DNA of 64,000 nucleotides, taken from NCBI GenBank assembly GCA_029256725.1, contig JAQSXJ010000017.1:1-64000 (forward strand). The letters are read 5' to 3'. This stretch comes from Anaerocolumna sp. Its GTDB lineage: Bacteria; Bacillota; Clostridia; Lachnospirales; Lachnospiraceae. This document shows, one piece after another, positions 27,835 to 38,643 of this stretch. Position 1 is the first letter of the stretch; every line of letters starts with the position of its first letter. The translations under genes were made by a program, and so were the position numbers. A model generated the notes under the pieces. The model was not told the DNA's origin, searched no databases, and saw only the letters and a program-made list of their open reading frames with translations.

Positions 27835-28338
27835 TTAAATACTTTCCAGAATACTGTTAACCACTTCTTGCAGATTCTTACTCTCTGTTACTATCTTTAC
27901 ATGTGCTGCAGCTTCATAGAGGGGAAGTCTGTAGTCATATAAGGCATCCATTTGATTGGAGCCATCCTTATCAACCAGCAAAGGTCTTGTCGTATCGCTT
28001 TTTAACCTTGCTGCCAATACTTCTTTGGAGGCATCCAGGTAAATGACCGTTCCAAGCTCTTTTAACAAATCAGCATTTCCAGGTGTTATGGGCAGTCCTC
28101 CTCCCACGGATAGAACCGTTCTCTGCAGAATACCGACAAAATCTCTGACAGTTTCTGTCTCCATACGCCGAAACACTTCTTCTCCCTGGGTTTCAAATAT
28201 TTTGCTGACCGGTTGCCCCTGCTTCTGTTCGATATACTTGTCCGTATCCATAAAATCATACCCAAGTCTCTTCGCCAACTGTTGCCCTGCTGTTGTTTTT
28301 CCGCAGCCCATAAACCCTATCAGTATTATATTATTCAT
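27835..28338 (-). CDS. aroK: Shikimate kinase
   Basis: 167 aa. It phosphorylates shikimate at O3. The Walker A motif is GFMGCGKTTAG; shikimate-binding features DFMDTDKYIE, FRRMETETV and VLSVGGGLP are present, with the lid Arg in TTRPLL. It lies between yqeG and aroQ. The ribosome binding site GAAAGAG is modest. A CCAGGGA/TCCCTGG hairpin (28382-28422) lies in the 120-nt gap to yqeG and may act on the mRNA. Confidence 0.94.
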   Translation of the reverse strand: MNNIILIGFMGCGKTTAGQQLAKRLGYDFMDTDKYIEQKQGQPVSKIFETQGEEVFRRMETETVRDFVGILQRTVLSVGGGLPITPGNADLLKELGTVIYLDASKEVLAARLKSDTTRPLLVDKDGSNQMDALYDYRLPLYEAAAHVKIVTESKNLQEVVNSILESI

Positions 28339-28458
28339 ACGTTCTCTTTCTATATAAATAGAATATTAGTTCACTTCTCCTCCAGGGACAAAAAGCTTGA
28401 ATAAATGACCCTTTATCCCTGGTAAAATCATAAAACACAATTCAATTCATATATTTTT

Positions 28459-28980
28459 TCATTTTTTATGAATATATTTTCTCTTTTTGTGAAAGTGTTT
28501 ATAAAAGAACAACACGATTTTCTCCAGATAACGCTTAAGAATTATCTGAATTTCTATATCCTTCCCGACAGGTTTAACAAAATAACTCTTAAGACCTGCC
28601 CTTCTCGCACCGTACACATCCGTGAACAACTGATCCCCCACGAATACTGTATTCTTCAGATTAGTTCCCAGAACCTTAACACCTTTTAGATATCCAGCTC
28701 TGGCAGGTTTATTTGCTTTAAATACATAGCTTTGATGGAGATCCTTATTAAATCGCTTTACTCTTTCTTCACTGTTATTGGATATAAAACAGACTTTAAA
28801 GCCTAAATCTACTAATTCTTTTATCAGTTTCTTAGCTTTATCATCTGCATCTTTCCCATGTTCAACAAGTGTATTGTCTATATCGAATAGAATCCCTCTG
28901 TATCCTTTCTTATAAAGGTCAGCGTAATCTATTGAATAAGCGGAATCCGCAGATTCATCCGGATAAAAAATATGAATCAT
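28459..28980 (-). CDS. yqeG: YqeG family HAD IIIA-type phosphatase
   Basis: 173 aa. HAD motif I is LFDIDNTLVEHG, motif II is CFISNNSEER, and the late acidic motif is FVGDQLFTDVYGARRAG. Members dephosphorylate an unconfirmed substrate. The start MIHIFYPDE has GAGAGGATAAC upstream; the frame is open 18 codons earlier, but without a better site. The Lys-rich end (HKKRKYIHKK) is typical of small basic tails. It is the first gene of the yqeG-aroK-aroQ-efp cluster seen in related Clostridia. Confidence 0.9.
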   Translation of the reverse strand: MIHIFYPDESADSAYSIDYADLYKKGYRGILFDIDNTLVEHGKDADDKAKKLIKELVDLGFKVCFISNNSEERVKRFNKDLHQSYVFKANKPARAGYLKGVKVLGTNLKNTVFVGDQLFTDVYGARRAGLKSYFVKPVGKDIEIQIILKRYLEKIVLFFYKHFHKKRKYIHKK

Positions 28981-29127
28981 GTTATCCTCTCTTTCCGATT
29001 TCAGCAATTGGTAATTTCCCATTGCTTTTCTCACAATTATATCAGATATGAATAGTTGTTGGCAAGACTCCTATTACGTTATATTCAGGTTGTGAAGCTA
29101 TTGTACATAATATTCATTTGCAACCAT

Positions 29128-29174
29128 AAAAATGGACAAATGAATCCAGGCTGGAATTCAATTCGTCCATTTTT
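29128..29174 (-). terminator. Terminator after ptsI
   Basis: AAAAATGGAC pairs with GTCC-ATTTTT and ATGAATCC with GGAATTCA around a short loop; a T run follows on the minus strand. It lies 17 nt past the ptsI stop. Confidence 0.85.
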
Positions 29175-29190
29175 AAAGGTCCTATTATAT

Positions 29191-30806
29191 CTATTTCTTG
29201 CGAATATTGTTAACTGCATTTCGAATCGGTAATATAAATGGTGAAGAAACTGATAATTCATCTATTCCCATATCAATAAAAGTTTCTGTCATAGTAAGAT
29301 CAGCACCAAGTTCACCGCAGATTCCTACCCAGCAGCCCTCTTTATGTCCATTGTTAATTACCATTTGTATCATTTTAAGAACTGCCGGATGGCAAGCGTC
29401 ATAAAGGGAATCCAGTTTAGGGTTCTGACGGTCAATTGCCAATGTATATTGTGTCAGGTCGTTTGTACCGATGCTGAAGAAACTCACTTCTTTAGCCAGA
29501 ACATCGCTTTCCATAACTGCCGCAGGAGTCTCTATCATAATACCCTGTTCTATTATACCATAAGCGATACCCTGTTCTGTAAGTTCCTTCTGTACCTCGC
29601 TTACAATGGCTTTAATCTGTCTTACTTCCTCTACAGATATTATCATAGGATACATAACAGATAGCTTTCCAAATACACTTGCTCTTAACAAAGCTCTTAG
29701 CTGGGTTTTAAAGATATCAATTCTGTCAAGACATATTCTGATGGCTCTGTAACCCATGGCTGGATTTTCTTCTTTCTCCAGATTAAAATAATCAATCTGT
29801 TTATCTGCTCCGATATCCAATGTACGAATTATAACCTTCTTACCTTCCATCTTTTCAAGAACACTGCGATAGGCATTGAACTGCTCTTCTTCTGTCGGAT
29901 AAGTATTTTTCTCAAGATATAAGAATTCACTTCGAAACAGACCCCTTCTGCATCATTTTCAAGCACAGCGGATACATCCTCAACACTTCCGATGTTGGCA
30001 TAGAGATTTATCTTTCTTCCGTCTAAGGTCTTTGTCTCCTGTCCTTTGAGTTTCTGTAAGTTTCTGCTGCTCTCAATATCTTCTTGCTGTTTCTTTTTCA
30101 TCTCAGCTAGTATTTCATCATTAGGTTCTATAATCAGAGTACCTGAATAACCGTCCAGAACCGCCATTTTACCGTTTAATTCTGGAATAGCCGGTATACC
30201 TGTTAGTGCAGGTATATTCATAGTCCTGGCTAAAATTGCTGTGTGAGAATTCACAGACCCCAGTTCTGTAAGAAATCCGAGTATCTTTGATTTATCCATT
30301 TGTACTGTTTCGCTGGGGGATAAGTCTTTTGCCAGAATAATAGCCGGTTCATTCCAGGTATCTTTATTCGTTTGTTTGTTTAATAAGCAGGAAACTATCC
30401 TTTCAGAAATGTCCTTTATATCAATAGCTCTCGCTTTAAAATATTCATCTTCCATTTCAGCAAACATTTGGGAGAAGTTTTCACCTGTTTGATGAACTGC
30501 ATACTCAGCATTTACTTTTTCCTGGGATATCATATTTAACACAGAGTCGATATAATCATCATCTTCTAACATCATAGCATGTACTTCAAAAATGGCTGCA
30601 CTCTCTTCACCTGCTTCTTCTAAAGCTTTTTGAGAAAGTACCTGAAGTTCTTCTATTGCTTGCTCTTTGGCCTGTCTAAAGCGTGTGATTTCCTTATTCT
30701 CATCCTCAATCTGAACTTTTTTTATTATCTGTTCTTCTTTTTCGTAATAAAAAATTTTGCCAATGGCAATACCATTATAAATTGACTTTCCACTATAACT
30801 TTTCAT
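29191..30806 (-). pseudogene. ptsI: PTS enzyme I, split by a 4-nt deletion
   Basis: Enzyme I passes phosphate from PEP to HPr. The N-terminal frame (from 30806, AAAGGCTGATAG before the ATG) carries the phospho-His segment GSVNSHTAILARTM and runs correctly to NDAEG. The family then expects GVGLFRSEF; the sequence has lost about 4 nt near 29942-29946, so the frame drifts and stops at 29829. The correct residues (GLFRSEFLYLE, later IIRTLDIGADK, FFSIGTNDLTQY, CGELGAD) continue in another frame to 29191. A GGT repeat (GGGGTAGGTC to GGGGTC) could explain the loss by slippage. If real, the PEP-binding half would not be made as part of enzyme I. It lies 45 nt after ptsH. Confidence 0.88.
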
Positions 30807-30851
30807 CTATCAGCCTTTCATAATCCGTATTTGCTGCAATTTGCAGATATC

Positions 30852-31109
30852 CTATAAATTTGCTTTAAAATATTCATCCAGTCGCTCTATTGCCACCTCT
30901 TCATCTGTTCCTTCAGCAGTAATTGTTACGGTGGCAGCATTTTTTACTCCTAATGACATAACCGCCATAAGTTTTTTTAAGTCAGCGGTTTTTCCTTCTG
31001 TTTCAATTGTAACAGCTGCGTCCAGGTCTTTTACAAGCTTAACAAGCTGACCGGCAGGTCGTGCATGGATTCCTATTGAGTCTGTTATTACATATTCAAA
31101 TTTTTTCAT
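30852..31109 (-). CDS. ptsH: Phosphocarrier protein HPr
   Basis: 85 aa. The active-site His15 is in GIHARPAG. The residue at position 46, normally the regulatory Ser phosphorylated by HPr kinase in Firmicutes, is Lys here (DLKKLMAVMSLG). Related Lachnospiraceae HPr proteins also carry basic residues here, so this may be a lineage feature. It forms the ptsH-ptsI unit. The ribosome binding site TTAGGAATTTAAA is moderate. The leader contains two adjacent hairpins (GCCGC/GCGGGC and CATAGTA/TACTATG) just before it. Confidence 0.94.
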   Translation of the reverse strand: MKKFEYVITDSIGIHARPAGQLVKLVKDLDAAVTIETEGKTADLKKLMAVMSLGVKNAATVTITAEGTDEEVAIERLDEYFKANL

Positions 31110-31370
31110 TTTAAATTCCTAACATAGTATTTACTATGCCCGCTTTCTAGGCGGCCTTTCTTATAGTCAATAAATTTTTAGTTAAATATAACTTTCTGTC
31201 TTCCTATATATTCTTAAAACAATTATCTCCTAATAAGTGCTATCCTGTATACAAACAGCTTATTATATTGAATAAAAACTTTTCTATTCAGATAGTTCAT
31301 AAAAGCTTAGACATTACTTTTCATTATCATAATATATCAAAATACTCATGCTAACCTAAGCCAAACACCC

Positions 31371-32801
<1,431 letters not shown>

Positions 32802-32851
32802 CTACTACAACGCAGTATTTAATCTACAATTTTGAATTTTGTATCTTCTTA

Positions 32852-34762
32852 TTAAGGTAAAATAGTAATAAAATCATCCTTTGCTTTAACAGTACCTTTA
32901 TCAGTTGCAAGCACCTCCAGAAAATCCTCTGTATTACTAACAATTATCGGAGTCGTTATATCATATCCTGCTTTTTTGATACCATCCATATCAAATTCCA
33001 GCAGTAACTGTCCCTTGGTAACTCTTTCGCCTTGTTTTACTTTTGTTTCATAATATTTTCCGCCCAGTTCAACTGTATCGATCCCTACATGAATCAGTAT
33101 TTCAACACCTTCATCACTAACAAGTCCAATCGCATGCTTTGTATCAAATACTGTCTCAACTTTCCCGTTAACAGGCGCATAAACCTTGCCTTCCACAGGA
33201 AGTATAGCGGCACCTTTTCCTAAAATCCCCTGGGAGAAGGCTTCATCAGAAACCTTAGACAGACTAATTGTCTGACCACTTAAGGGTGCACCAAGTACTA
33301 ATTTTTCTTTTATAAGAGGTTTTACTTCCTGGTTATTTTCTGCTTTTACTTCGTCTGCTTTCACTTCAACGGGATCTTTAAATCCTAGAATCAGAGTCGC
33401 AATAACTGTTACTACCATGGAAATCAGTATTGTAATGCAAGCATTGATAAGGTTCATAAAACCCTCACCGCCGATATAAACCGGAAGTGCCAGAAGACCT
33501 GCAGTAGTTGATGAAAATGTATGGATTCCAGTTATACCTGCATAAAGGCCTGCACAACCGCCACCAATCATTGCTGCATATAACGGCTTCTTATATTTTA
33601 AGTTAACACCATAAAGGGCAGGTTCTGTAATACCCATTAAACCGGTAAATCCAGCAGAAATACCTAACTGTTTGAGTTCTTTGTTCTTAGATTTTAATCC
33701 CACTACGATAGAGGAAGTTCCCTGTGCAATATTAGATGCTAACATACCAGGTCCTAAGATTGTCCCATAACCTAAGGTTGCATACTGAATTGACTGAATG
33801 GGAGCAAAGCAGTAATGCATTCCGGTCATAACAAAGAAAGGACATAAAGTACCCATAATAAGAGGAATTACCCAACCGGCATAGTCATTCAAGAAATTAA
33901 ATCCGACTGCTAAAATCTGTCCGATCAAGTTACCGATAGGACCTGCAATAAATAAAGCGATTAAACCGGTAAGGATAATGGTAATCAGAGGTGCCAAGAA
34001 CACCTTGACTGCATGAAAGGAATATTTATTAGCAATAGGCTCTATCTTTGATTGTACCCATACGATCAAAAGAATAGGGATTACACTTCCGCCATAAGAG
34101 ATTGCTAAAATAGGTAAAAATCCAAATATGGTAAAGTACTTTAAACTAATGGTATTACCATTAAATATGTTAATAATCAATTCCTGTGCTTCTATGCCAG
34201 TAAAGCTGGAATGAAGTAATACACCGGCTAATACTGCCGCAATATAGGGAGAACACTTGAAGCGTTTAGCTGCTGAAATAGCCAGAATAAAAGGCATAAA
34301 GGTAAACAGCGCATCAGCAAAGGCAAAGAATACTTTATAAGTATTACTGTCGTTCGTTATAACTCCCAGTACCACGCATAGTGCTAATAAAGCTTTGATC
34401 ATACCTGATCCGGCTAATGCAGGTATAACCGGTGTAAAGATTGCGGTTAAGGTTCCAAAAAAGCTGTTAATTATTCCTGTCTTTTCAGCTTCTCCGCTGG
34501 GTTCAGCATTATCATCAAAATGTCCGAGCTTTTTAATCTCCTCGCAAACATGGCTTACATCCGTGCCAATGATTATCTGAAACTGTCCGTTTTTCGTAAC
34601 GGCACCTTGTACTCCTTTCAGATTCTTAATAGCTTCTACATTTGCTTTCTTTGAATCTTTTAATTGGAAACGAAGACGTGTCATACAATTTGTAACAATA
34701 ATTATATTTTCCTGTCCGCCGACATATTTTAAAATTTCAGCAGCTAAGTTCGTATAGTTCAT
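32852..34762 (-). CDS. bglF: Beta-glucoside PTS transporter, EIIBCA
   Basis: 636 aa. Domain order B-C-A: residues 1-90 EIIB with the phospho-Cys in NCMTRLRFQL; about 100-460 the membrane EIIC with 8-10 helices (AGSGMIKALLALCVVLG, TGMHYCFAPIQ, GITEPALYGVN); about 490-636 EIIA with the phospho-His in ILIHVGIDTVELGGKYY. It imports and phosphorylates beta-glucosides. The start MNYTNLAAEIL has AAAGGGGATATT upstream; 11 open codons before it are not needed. Regulation: a RAT and terminator precede it (34884-34976), so LicT antitermination controls it. Confidence 0.95.
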   Translation of the reverse strand: MNYTNLAAEILKYVGGQENIIIVTNCMTRLRFQLKDSKKANVEAIKNLKGVQGAVTKNGQFQIIIGTDVSHVCEEIKKLGHFDDNAEPSGEAEKTGIINSFFGTLTAIFTPVIPALAGSGMIKALLALCVVLGVITNDSNTYKVFFAFADALFTFMPFILAISAAKRFKCSPYIAAVLAGVLLHSSFTGIEAQELIINIFNGNTISLKYFTIFGFLPILAISYGGSVIPILLIVWVQSKIEPIANKYSFHAVKVFLAPLITIILTGLIALFIAGPIGNLIGQILAVGFNFLNDYAGWVIPLIMGTLCPFFVMTGMHYCFAPIQSIQYATLGYGTILGPGMLASNIAQGTSSIVVGLKSKNKELKQLGISAGFTGLMGITEPALYGVNLKYKKPLYAAMIGGGCAGLYAGITGIHTFSSTTAGLLALPVYIGGEGFMNLINACITILISMVVTVIATLILGFKDPVEVKADEVKAENNQEVKPLIKEKLVLGAPLSGQTISLSKVSDEAFSQGILGKGAAILPVEGKVYAPVNGKVETVFDTKHAIGLVSDEGVEILIHVGIDTVELGGKYYETKVKQGERVTKGQLLLEFDMDGIKKAGYDITTPIIVSNTEDFLEVLATDKGTVKAKDDFITILP

Positions 34763-34883
34763 AATATCCCCTTTCGTGAATATCAAATCTTCCATTTGAT
34801 ATTCCTGAATCTAGTAAATAGACAGTCTTTTTTTCTGAATGTCCAATCTATGATTGATTATTCGTTAATCTTTAAATCTATAT

Positions 34884-34976
34884 AAAAAGACCCGGAAGAT
34901 AACAGCTCTTACAGTAAATTCTAAAATTTACCCTGCTATTCTCTCCGGGTCTTGCTGAACCTAATCATAACAATCC
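34884..34976 (-). promoter_or_regulatory. RAT antiterminator and overlapping terminator before bglF
   Basis: On the minus strand the RAT-like sequence GGATTGTTATGATTAGG continues TTCAGCAAGACCC (34947-34976). Its end overlaps the left arm of a strong terminator (AAGACCCGGA paired with TCCGGGTCTT, 34884-34954, then TTTTTATA). This is the LicT/BglG arrangement: the protein stabilises the RAT and prevents the terminator. Confidence 0.85.
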
Positions 34977-35034
34977 CTAAATCAATTGTGCAATTCTTTC
35001 ACGCTTATATATTCATTACATCATATTCAAACAG

Positions 35035-35871
35035 CTAATCCACTTTATTAACCACTCTTGAAATATGTATCGTTAAATATAGCAGCTCGTCCGAACTTAA
35101 TACATATCTGAATTTATCCTTTATAAATCTGCTCACTTCCAAAACACATTCATATTCCTTCTTGTATTTATTAATTACCAACTCCAGAACATCCTTATCC
35201 CCTTCCGGATAATTTGTGTTGTTTAGAATTCTCTGTGCAAAGAATTTTAAATGAGTTATATATCGGTAATAATTTAAGGAATTCTCATCGTATTCTATCT
35301 TGAAATAATCTTTCACAATATTGGAGACTTCCTGCATTATTTCAGTTAACTTAATGGCTGTAGCCTTCCCCTCACCGATTTCTGCATTCACAAAATGTAA
35401 GGCAATGTGTGCAGCTTCATCTTCCGGTAATTGAATTCCGGTATTCTCTTTAATCAGCTCCAAGGCAGATATCCCAATGGAGAATTCATCTTTGTAGAAT
35501 CGCTTGATATCATAAAGGAGTGGGTTTCTGACATAGATACCGCCTCTGGCATTCTCAATTGCATTGGATATATGGTCCGGTAAGGAGATGTAAATGGTAT
35601 CTACCAGTTTTTTGCCATATTTTACTTTGGCATCTTCAATTATCTGCTGGGAATACAAAATGCATTCCAAAGAAATATTATTCACCAACTCTACAAACTG
35701 ATTAATTACCTTATCATCTGTGGGAGCAAATTTCTTTTCTATTTTAGCTTCATCAACCGTATCACCCCTGGCTTTTTGAAATCCCAAACCTGAACCCAGC
35801 AGCACATATTCCTGCTGTTTCTCATTCCTTGCCACTATTGAATTATTATTTAAAATACGTACTATCTTCAT
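35035..35871 (-). CDS. licT: LicT/BglG-family transcription antiterminator
   Basis: 278 aa. Residues 1-56 are the RNA-binding CAT domain (MKIVRILNNNSIVARNE, then VLLGSGLGFQKARGD). PRD1 (about 65-170) has SLPDHISNAIENA and AAHIALHFVNAE; PRD2 (about 175-278) ends with LTIHISRVV. Conserved PRD histidines are visible, where the PTS would phosphorylate it. It binds RAT RNA to allow transcription of its own gene (RAT at 36006-36034) and of bglF-bglA. The ribosome binding site AAGTAGGCAGATT is weak. Confidence 0.95.
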   Translation of the reverse strand: MKIVRILNNNSIVARNEKQQEYVLLGSGLGFQKARGDTVDEAKIEKKFAPTDDKVINQFVELVNNISLECILYSQQIIEDAKVKYGKKLVDTIYISLPDHISNAIENARGGIYVRNPLLYDIKRFYKDEFSIGISALELIKENTGIQLPEDEAAHIALHFVNAEIGEGKATAIKLTEIMQEVSNIVKDYFKIEYDENSLNYYRYITHLKFFAQRILNNTNYPEGDKDVLELVINKYKKEYECVLEVSRFIKDKFRYVLSSDELLYLTIHISRVVNKVD

Positions 35872-35973
35872 AATCTGCCTACTTTCTGTCCAACTATATT
35901 AGCGTCAGAGGGTGGTAATTAAGTTTAAACTTAATCCAGCTAATATTCTTCTTAATGTAAAACTTAATAAAAT

Positions 35974-36034
35974 AAAAAAAAGACAAGAAATACACCTATG
36001 GATGTAAGTCTTGCCTGATTGAACAGTAACAAAC
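35974..36034 (-). promoter_or_regulatory. RAT antiterminator and terminator before licT
   Basis: The sequence GTTTGTTACTGTTCAATCAG followed by GCAAGACTT (36006-36034) matches the RAT consensus closely. It overlaps the terminator stem GCAAGA/TCTTGT plus ACA-T/TGTA, followed by eight T (35974-35981). It implies autoregulation of licT. The rest of the 561-bp gap (36035-36432) is AT-rich and holds promoters for licT and the aldose epimerase gene. Confidence 0.88.
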
Positions 36035-36432
36035 TTTGAATGTAAAGTTATTATAATAGAATTATAAAGCTTTTACCATTGACACTTCTCATAAAAATAA
36101 TATTGAATTTTTGTATACATTTCACACAACTTCTAACAAAATATTCTAGCACATCAGCATCAATAACTACCTTCTTTAAACTTCCTAATTAATTTTATTG
36201 TATATTTTACTTTTCATATCATTAATATAATCAACATTAAAAGATAGGCACACTTAAGACGTGTCTGCTAATGTTTGCACTGCCCTAAATAATAAACATT
36301 GATTTTTTGTAATGTATGGTATAAATAATCTTTCCATGTTAAAATAAAAGCTAAATTCATAGATGATTAATGAAGATCTCTGTCCTATAGATTATATAAG
36401 GCATTGATTACAATATTGAACCGGAGGTTACT

Positions 36433-37317
36433 ATGACATTACATGTGTTAGAAAATGATGAATTAACTTTAAAAATTCACGAAACAGGTGCAGAGTTGAC
36501 TGCAATATCCGATAGAAAAACCGGAAAGGATTATTTATGGGATGCAGACCCTGCCTTTTGGAAGCGTTCCTCTCCTGTTCTTTTCCCTTTTGTGGGAAGC
36601 TTAAAGGATAAAAGCTATAACTATAAAGGTATTGACTATCCTATGTCACAACATGGTTTTGCCAGAGATATGGATTTCCGTATTTCTGATAAAAATGAGA
36701 ATTCTGTTACTTTTACCTTAGAATCCACAGAAGCTACATTGAAAGTGTATCCTTTCCCTTTTACTCTTAACATTAAATACACCTTAACTGCAAGAGAAAT
36801 TGAGGTTGCCTGGGAGGTTAAGAATACCGGTGATGATACCATGTATTTCTCAATTGGTGCACATCCTGCCTTTTTCTGTCCCATAAACGAAGAAGACCAT
36901 CAGGAGGACTACTATTTATCCTTTGATAATAAAGAACCCCTAACTGTAACCAAAATCAATGAGCATGGACTGACCGTAACAACTAAAGAACCTTACTTAC
37001 TCCATACAGATCAGGGGATTCTGCCTGTCACTTCCCATCTTTTTGATGAGGATGCTCTTATTATTGAAAATAACCAGTCTCATAAAGTATCCCTCTTAAA
37101 ACCAGATAAAACTCCTTATGTAACCGTAGCCTTTGATGCACCTCTGTTCGGTCTCTGGTCACCTGCCGGTAAAAATGCACCTTTTGTATGTATTGAACCC
37201 TGGTACGGAAGATGTGATTCCAATGATTTCAATGGTTCCTTGGAAGACCGAAAGTGGGGAAATAAATTAGAGGTTAGCAAATGCTTTAATGCGTCATATA
37301 CTATAACAATCGAGTAA
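36433..37317 (+). CDS. Aldose 1-epimerase family protein (LacX/YihR-like)
   Basis: 294 aa. The galactose mutarotase fold is recognisable: GAELTAISDRKTGKDYLWDA at the start, the His in GAHPAFFCP as catalytic candidate, and CIEPWYGRCD with the catalytic Glu candidate near the end. This subgroup is often called aldose epimerase LacX-like; the sugar is unknown. It interconverts alpha and beta anomers. ATG with CCGGAGGTTACT upstream. It lies 12 nt before the next plus-strand gene, so they are probably cotranscribed. Confidence 0.9.
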   Translation: MTLHVLENDELTLKIHETGAELTAISDRKTGKDYLWDADPAFWKRSSPVLFPFVGSLKDKSYNYKGIDYPMSQHGFARDMDFRISDKNENSVTFTLESTEATLKVYPFPFTLNIKYTLTAREIEVAWEVKNTGDDTMYFSIGAHPAFFCPINEEDHQEDYYLSFDNKEPLTVTKINEHGLTVTTKEPYLLHTDQGILPVTSHLFDEDALIIENNQSHKVSLLKPDKTPYVTVAFDAPLFGLWSPAGKNAPFVCIEPWYGRCDSNDFNGSLEDRKWGNKLEVSKCFNASYTITIE

Positions 37318-37329
37318 AATGGAGTTAAG

Positions 37330-38040
37330 ATGAGAATCCCTGTTATAGGTGTTACTCCCCACTATGAACCTGATAATAATAAGCTTTGTATAGCTTCTAT
37401 GTACCTGGAAGCTATTTTGGATGCGGGTGGTGTTCCTCTCCTGCTTCCCTTAAAAGCAAATGAAGAAGCACTAAAGACAGCAGTTTCGGTTTGTGATGGT
37501 TTCCTTTTCACAGGAGGACCAGATATCGATCCCTTCCGCTTCGGAGAAGAAACCCTTGAGGAATGCGATGTAGTGTACCCTGACAGAGATCAAATGGAAG
37601 AAACTATCTTTAAGCTTGTAATTGCTACCGGTAAACCTGTATTTGGTATCTGCCGTGGAATACAAGTACTTAATGTATTCTTTGGCGGTACCTTGTTTCA
37701 GGATATCGCAGCACAATACCAACGAGATTTAAATCTATGCCATTCTCAGAAATCCGGTCGTACTGTACTTTCACACAGTGTAACAATCGAAAAAGATTCT
37801 CTGCTTTACGATATTCTTCAAGAAGACACCTTAATGGTAAACAGCTTTCATCATCAGGGAATTAAAGATGTAGCCCCTGATTTGGATGTAGCTGCAAGAT
37901 CGAGAGATGGACTGGTAGAAGCAGTATATCTAAGAGACCACCCATTCTTTCTCGCTGTTCAATGGCATCCGGAGCATCTCTTCCGTGTAAATGAGGGTGC
38001 TAAGAAGCTGTTCACTGCTTTTGTGAATGCCAGCCGATAA
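37330..38040 (+). CDS. Gamma-glutamyl-gamma-aminobutyrate hydrolase family protein (peptidase C26)
   Basis: 236 aa. Class I glutamine-amidotransferase-like fold with the PuuD pattern: IPVIGVTPHYE, FTGGPDIDPFRFGEE, catalytic Cys in FGICRGIQVLN, HHQGI, and His-Glu in VQWHPEHL. Members cleave gamma-glutamyl amide bonds, in PuuD from gamma-glutamyl-GABA in putrescine catabolism. No polyamine genes are adjacent, so the substrate is open. It follows the aldose epimerase gene, with GGAGTTAAG before the ATG. Confidence 0.92.
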   Translation: MRIPVIGVTPHYEPDNNKLCIASMYLEAILDAGGVPLLLPLKANEEALKTAVSVCDGFLFTGGPDIDPFRFGEETLEECDVVYPDRDQMEETIFKLVIATGKPVFGICRGIQVLNVFFGGTLFQDIAAQYQRDLNLCHSQKSGRTVLSHSVTIEKDSLLYDILQEDTLMVNSFHHQGIKDVAPDLDVAARSRDGLVEAVYLRDHPFFLAVQWHPEHLFRVNEGAKKLFTAFVNASR

Positions 38041-38128
38041 TTATTTACTCAAGAATAACCAATACTGCATTAGATAAATTTCGCTTAATATGTACCTGAT
38101 ACATGTGTCAAGATAAGGCAAAGGAATG

Positions 38129-38164
38129 AGGCGTAGCTGTTCCATTAACAAGTATGCTACGCCT
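38129..38164 (+). terminator. Hairpin downstream of the peptidase C26 gene
   Basis: AGGCGTAGC pairs perfectly with GCTACGCCT across an 18-nt loop, 88 nt past the stop. No T tract follows, so it may be a weak terminator or a mRNA-stabilising hairpin. Confidence 0.4.
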
Positions 38165-38205
38165 ACCTATCACCAAACAGATTCAGCATAAATAGTACTG
38201 GTAAT

Positions 38206-38640
38206 TCACTGCACACTTTCTTTTTTCTTTCTCCCAACGAAAATCAAATAGCAAACATAAAATTCTGCCATACTAAAGGGTAGTATCATAATAGATATCT
38301 TAATCCATAACTGTCTACCAATTTCCCAAATGCCATATTAAAGGCAATGTCAAATAAAGTAGCAAGACTTATAACAGCGCCTGTTGCTGTTGCTATCCTG
38401 TCTTCCTCATAGAACAGACGTATCATAAGTACCAGAGTAGGGTAAAGTATTGATATCCCAAGGCCGGACAAGCTTAAGAGAATAATTCCCTGTTTACCTG
38501 AAAGAATCCCTGCAATATAACTTAATGTACCCAAGGCTCCAAAAAGCCGGAGCTGCCATAATACTCTTATACGATACTTTCTTCTTATCTTCCAGCCTGA
38601 CCTATAATTATCATAAAGCTTATAAATACGACTGCTTTCT
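38206..38640 (-). pseudogene. Remnant of an MFS transporter (C-terminal half)
   Basis: Three frames together give MFS-like membrane sequence: KAVVFISFMIIIGQAG near 38610, then GIILLSLSGLGISILYPTLV and ATATGAVISLATLFDIAFN in the frame ending at 38286, then IMILPFSMAEFYVCYLIFVG to a TGA at 38206. At least two frameshifts separate them, and the N-terminal half is missing. It lies directly after GH105 on the same strand and was probably the sugar transporter of that locus. Confidence 0.65.
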
Positions 38641-38643
38641 TTC

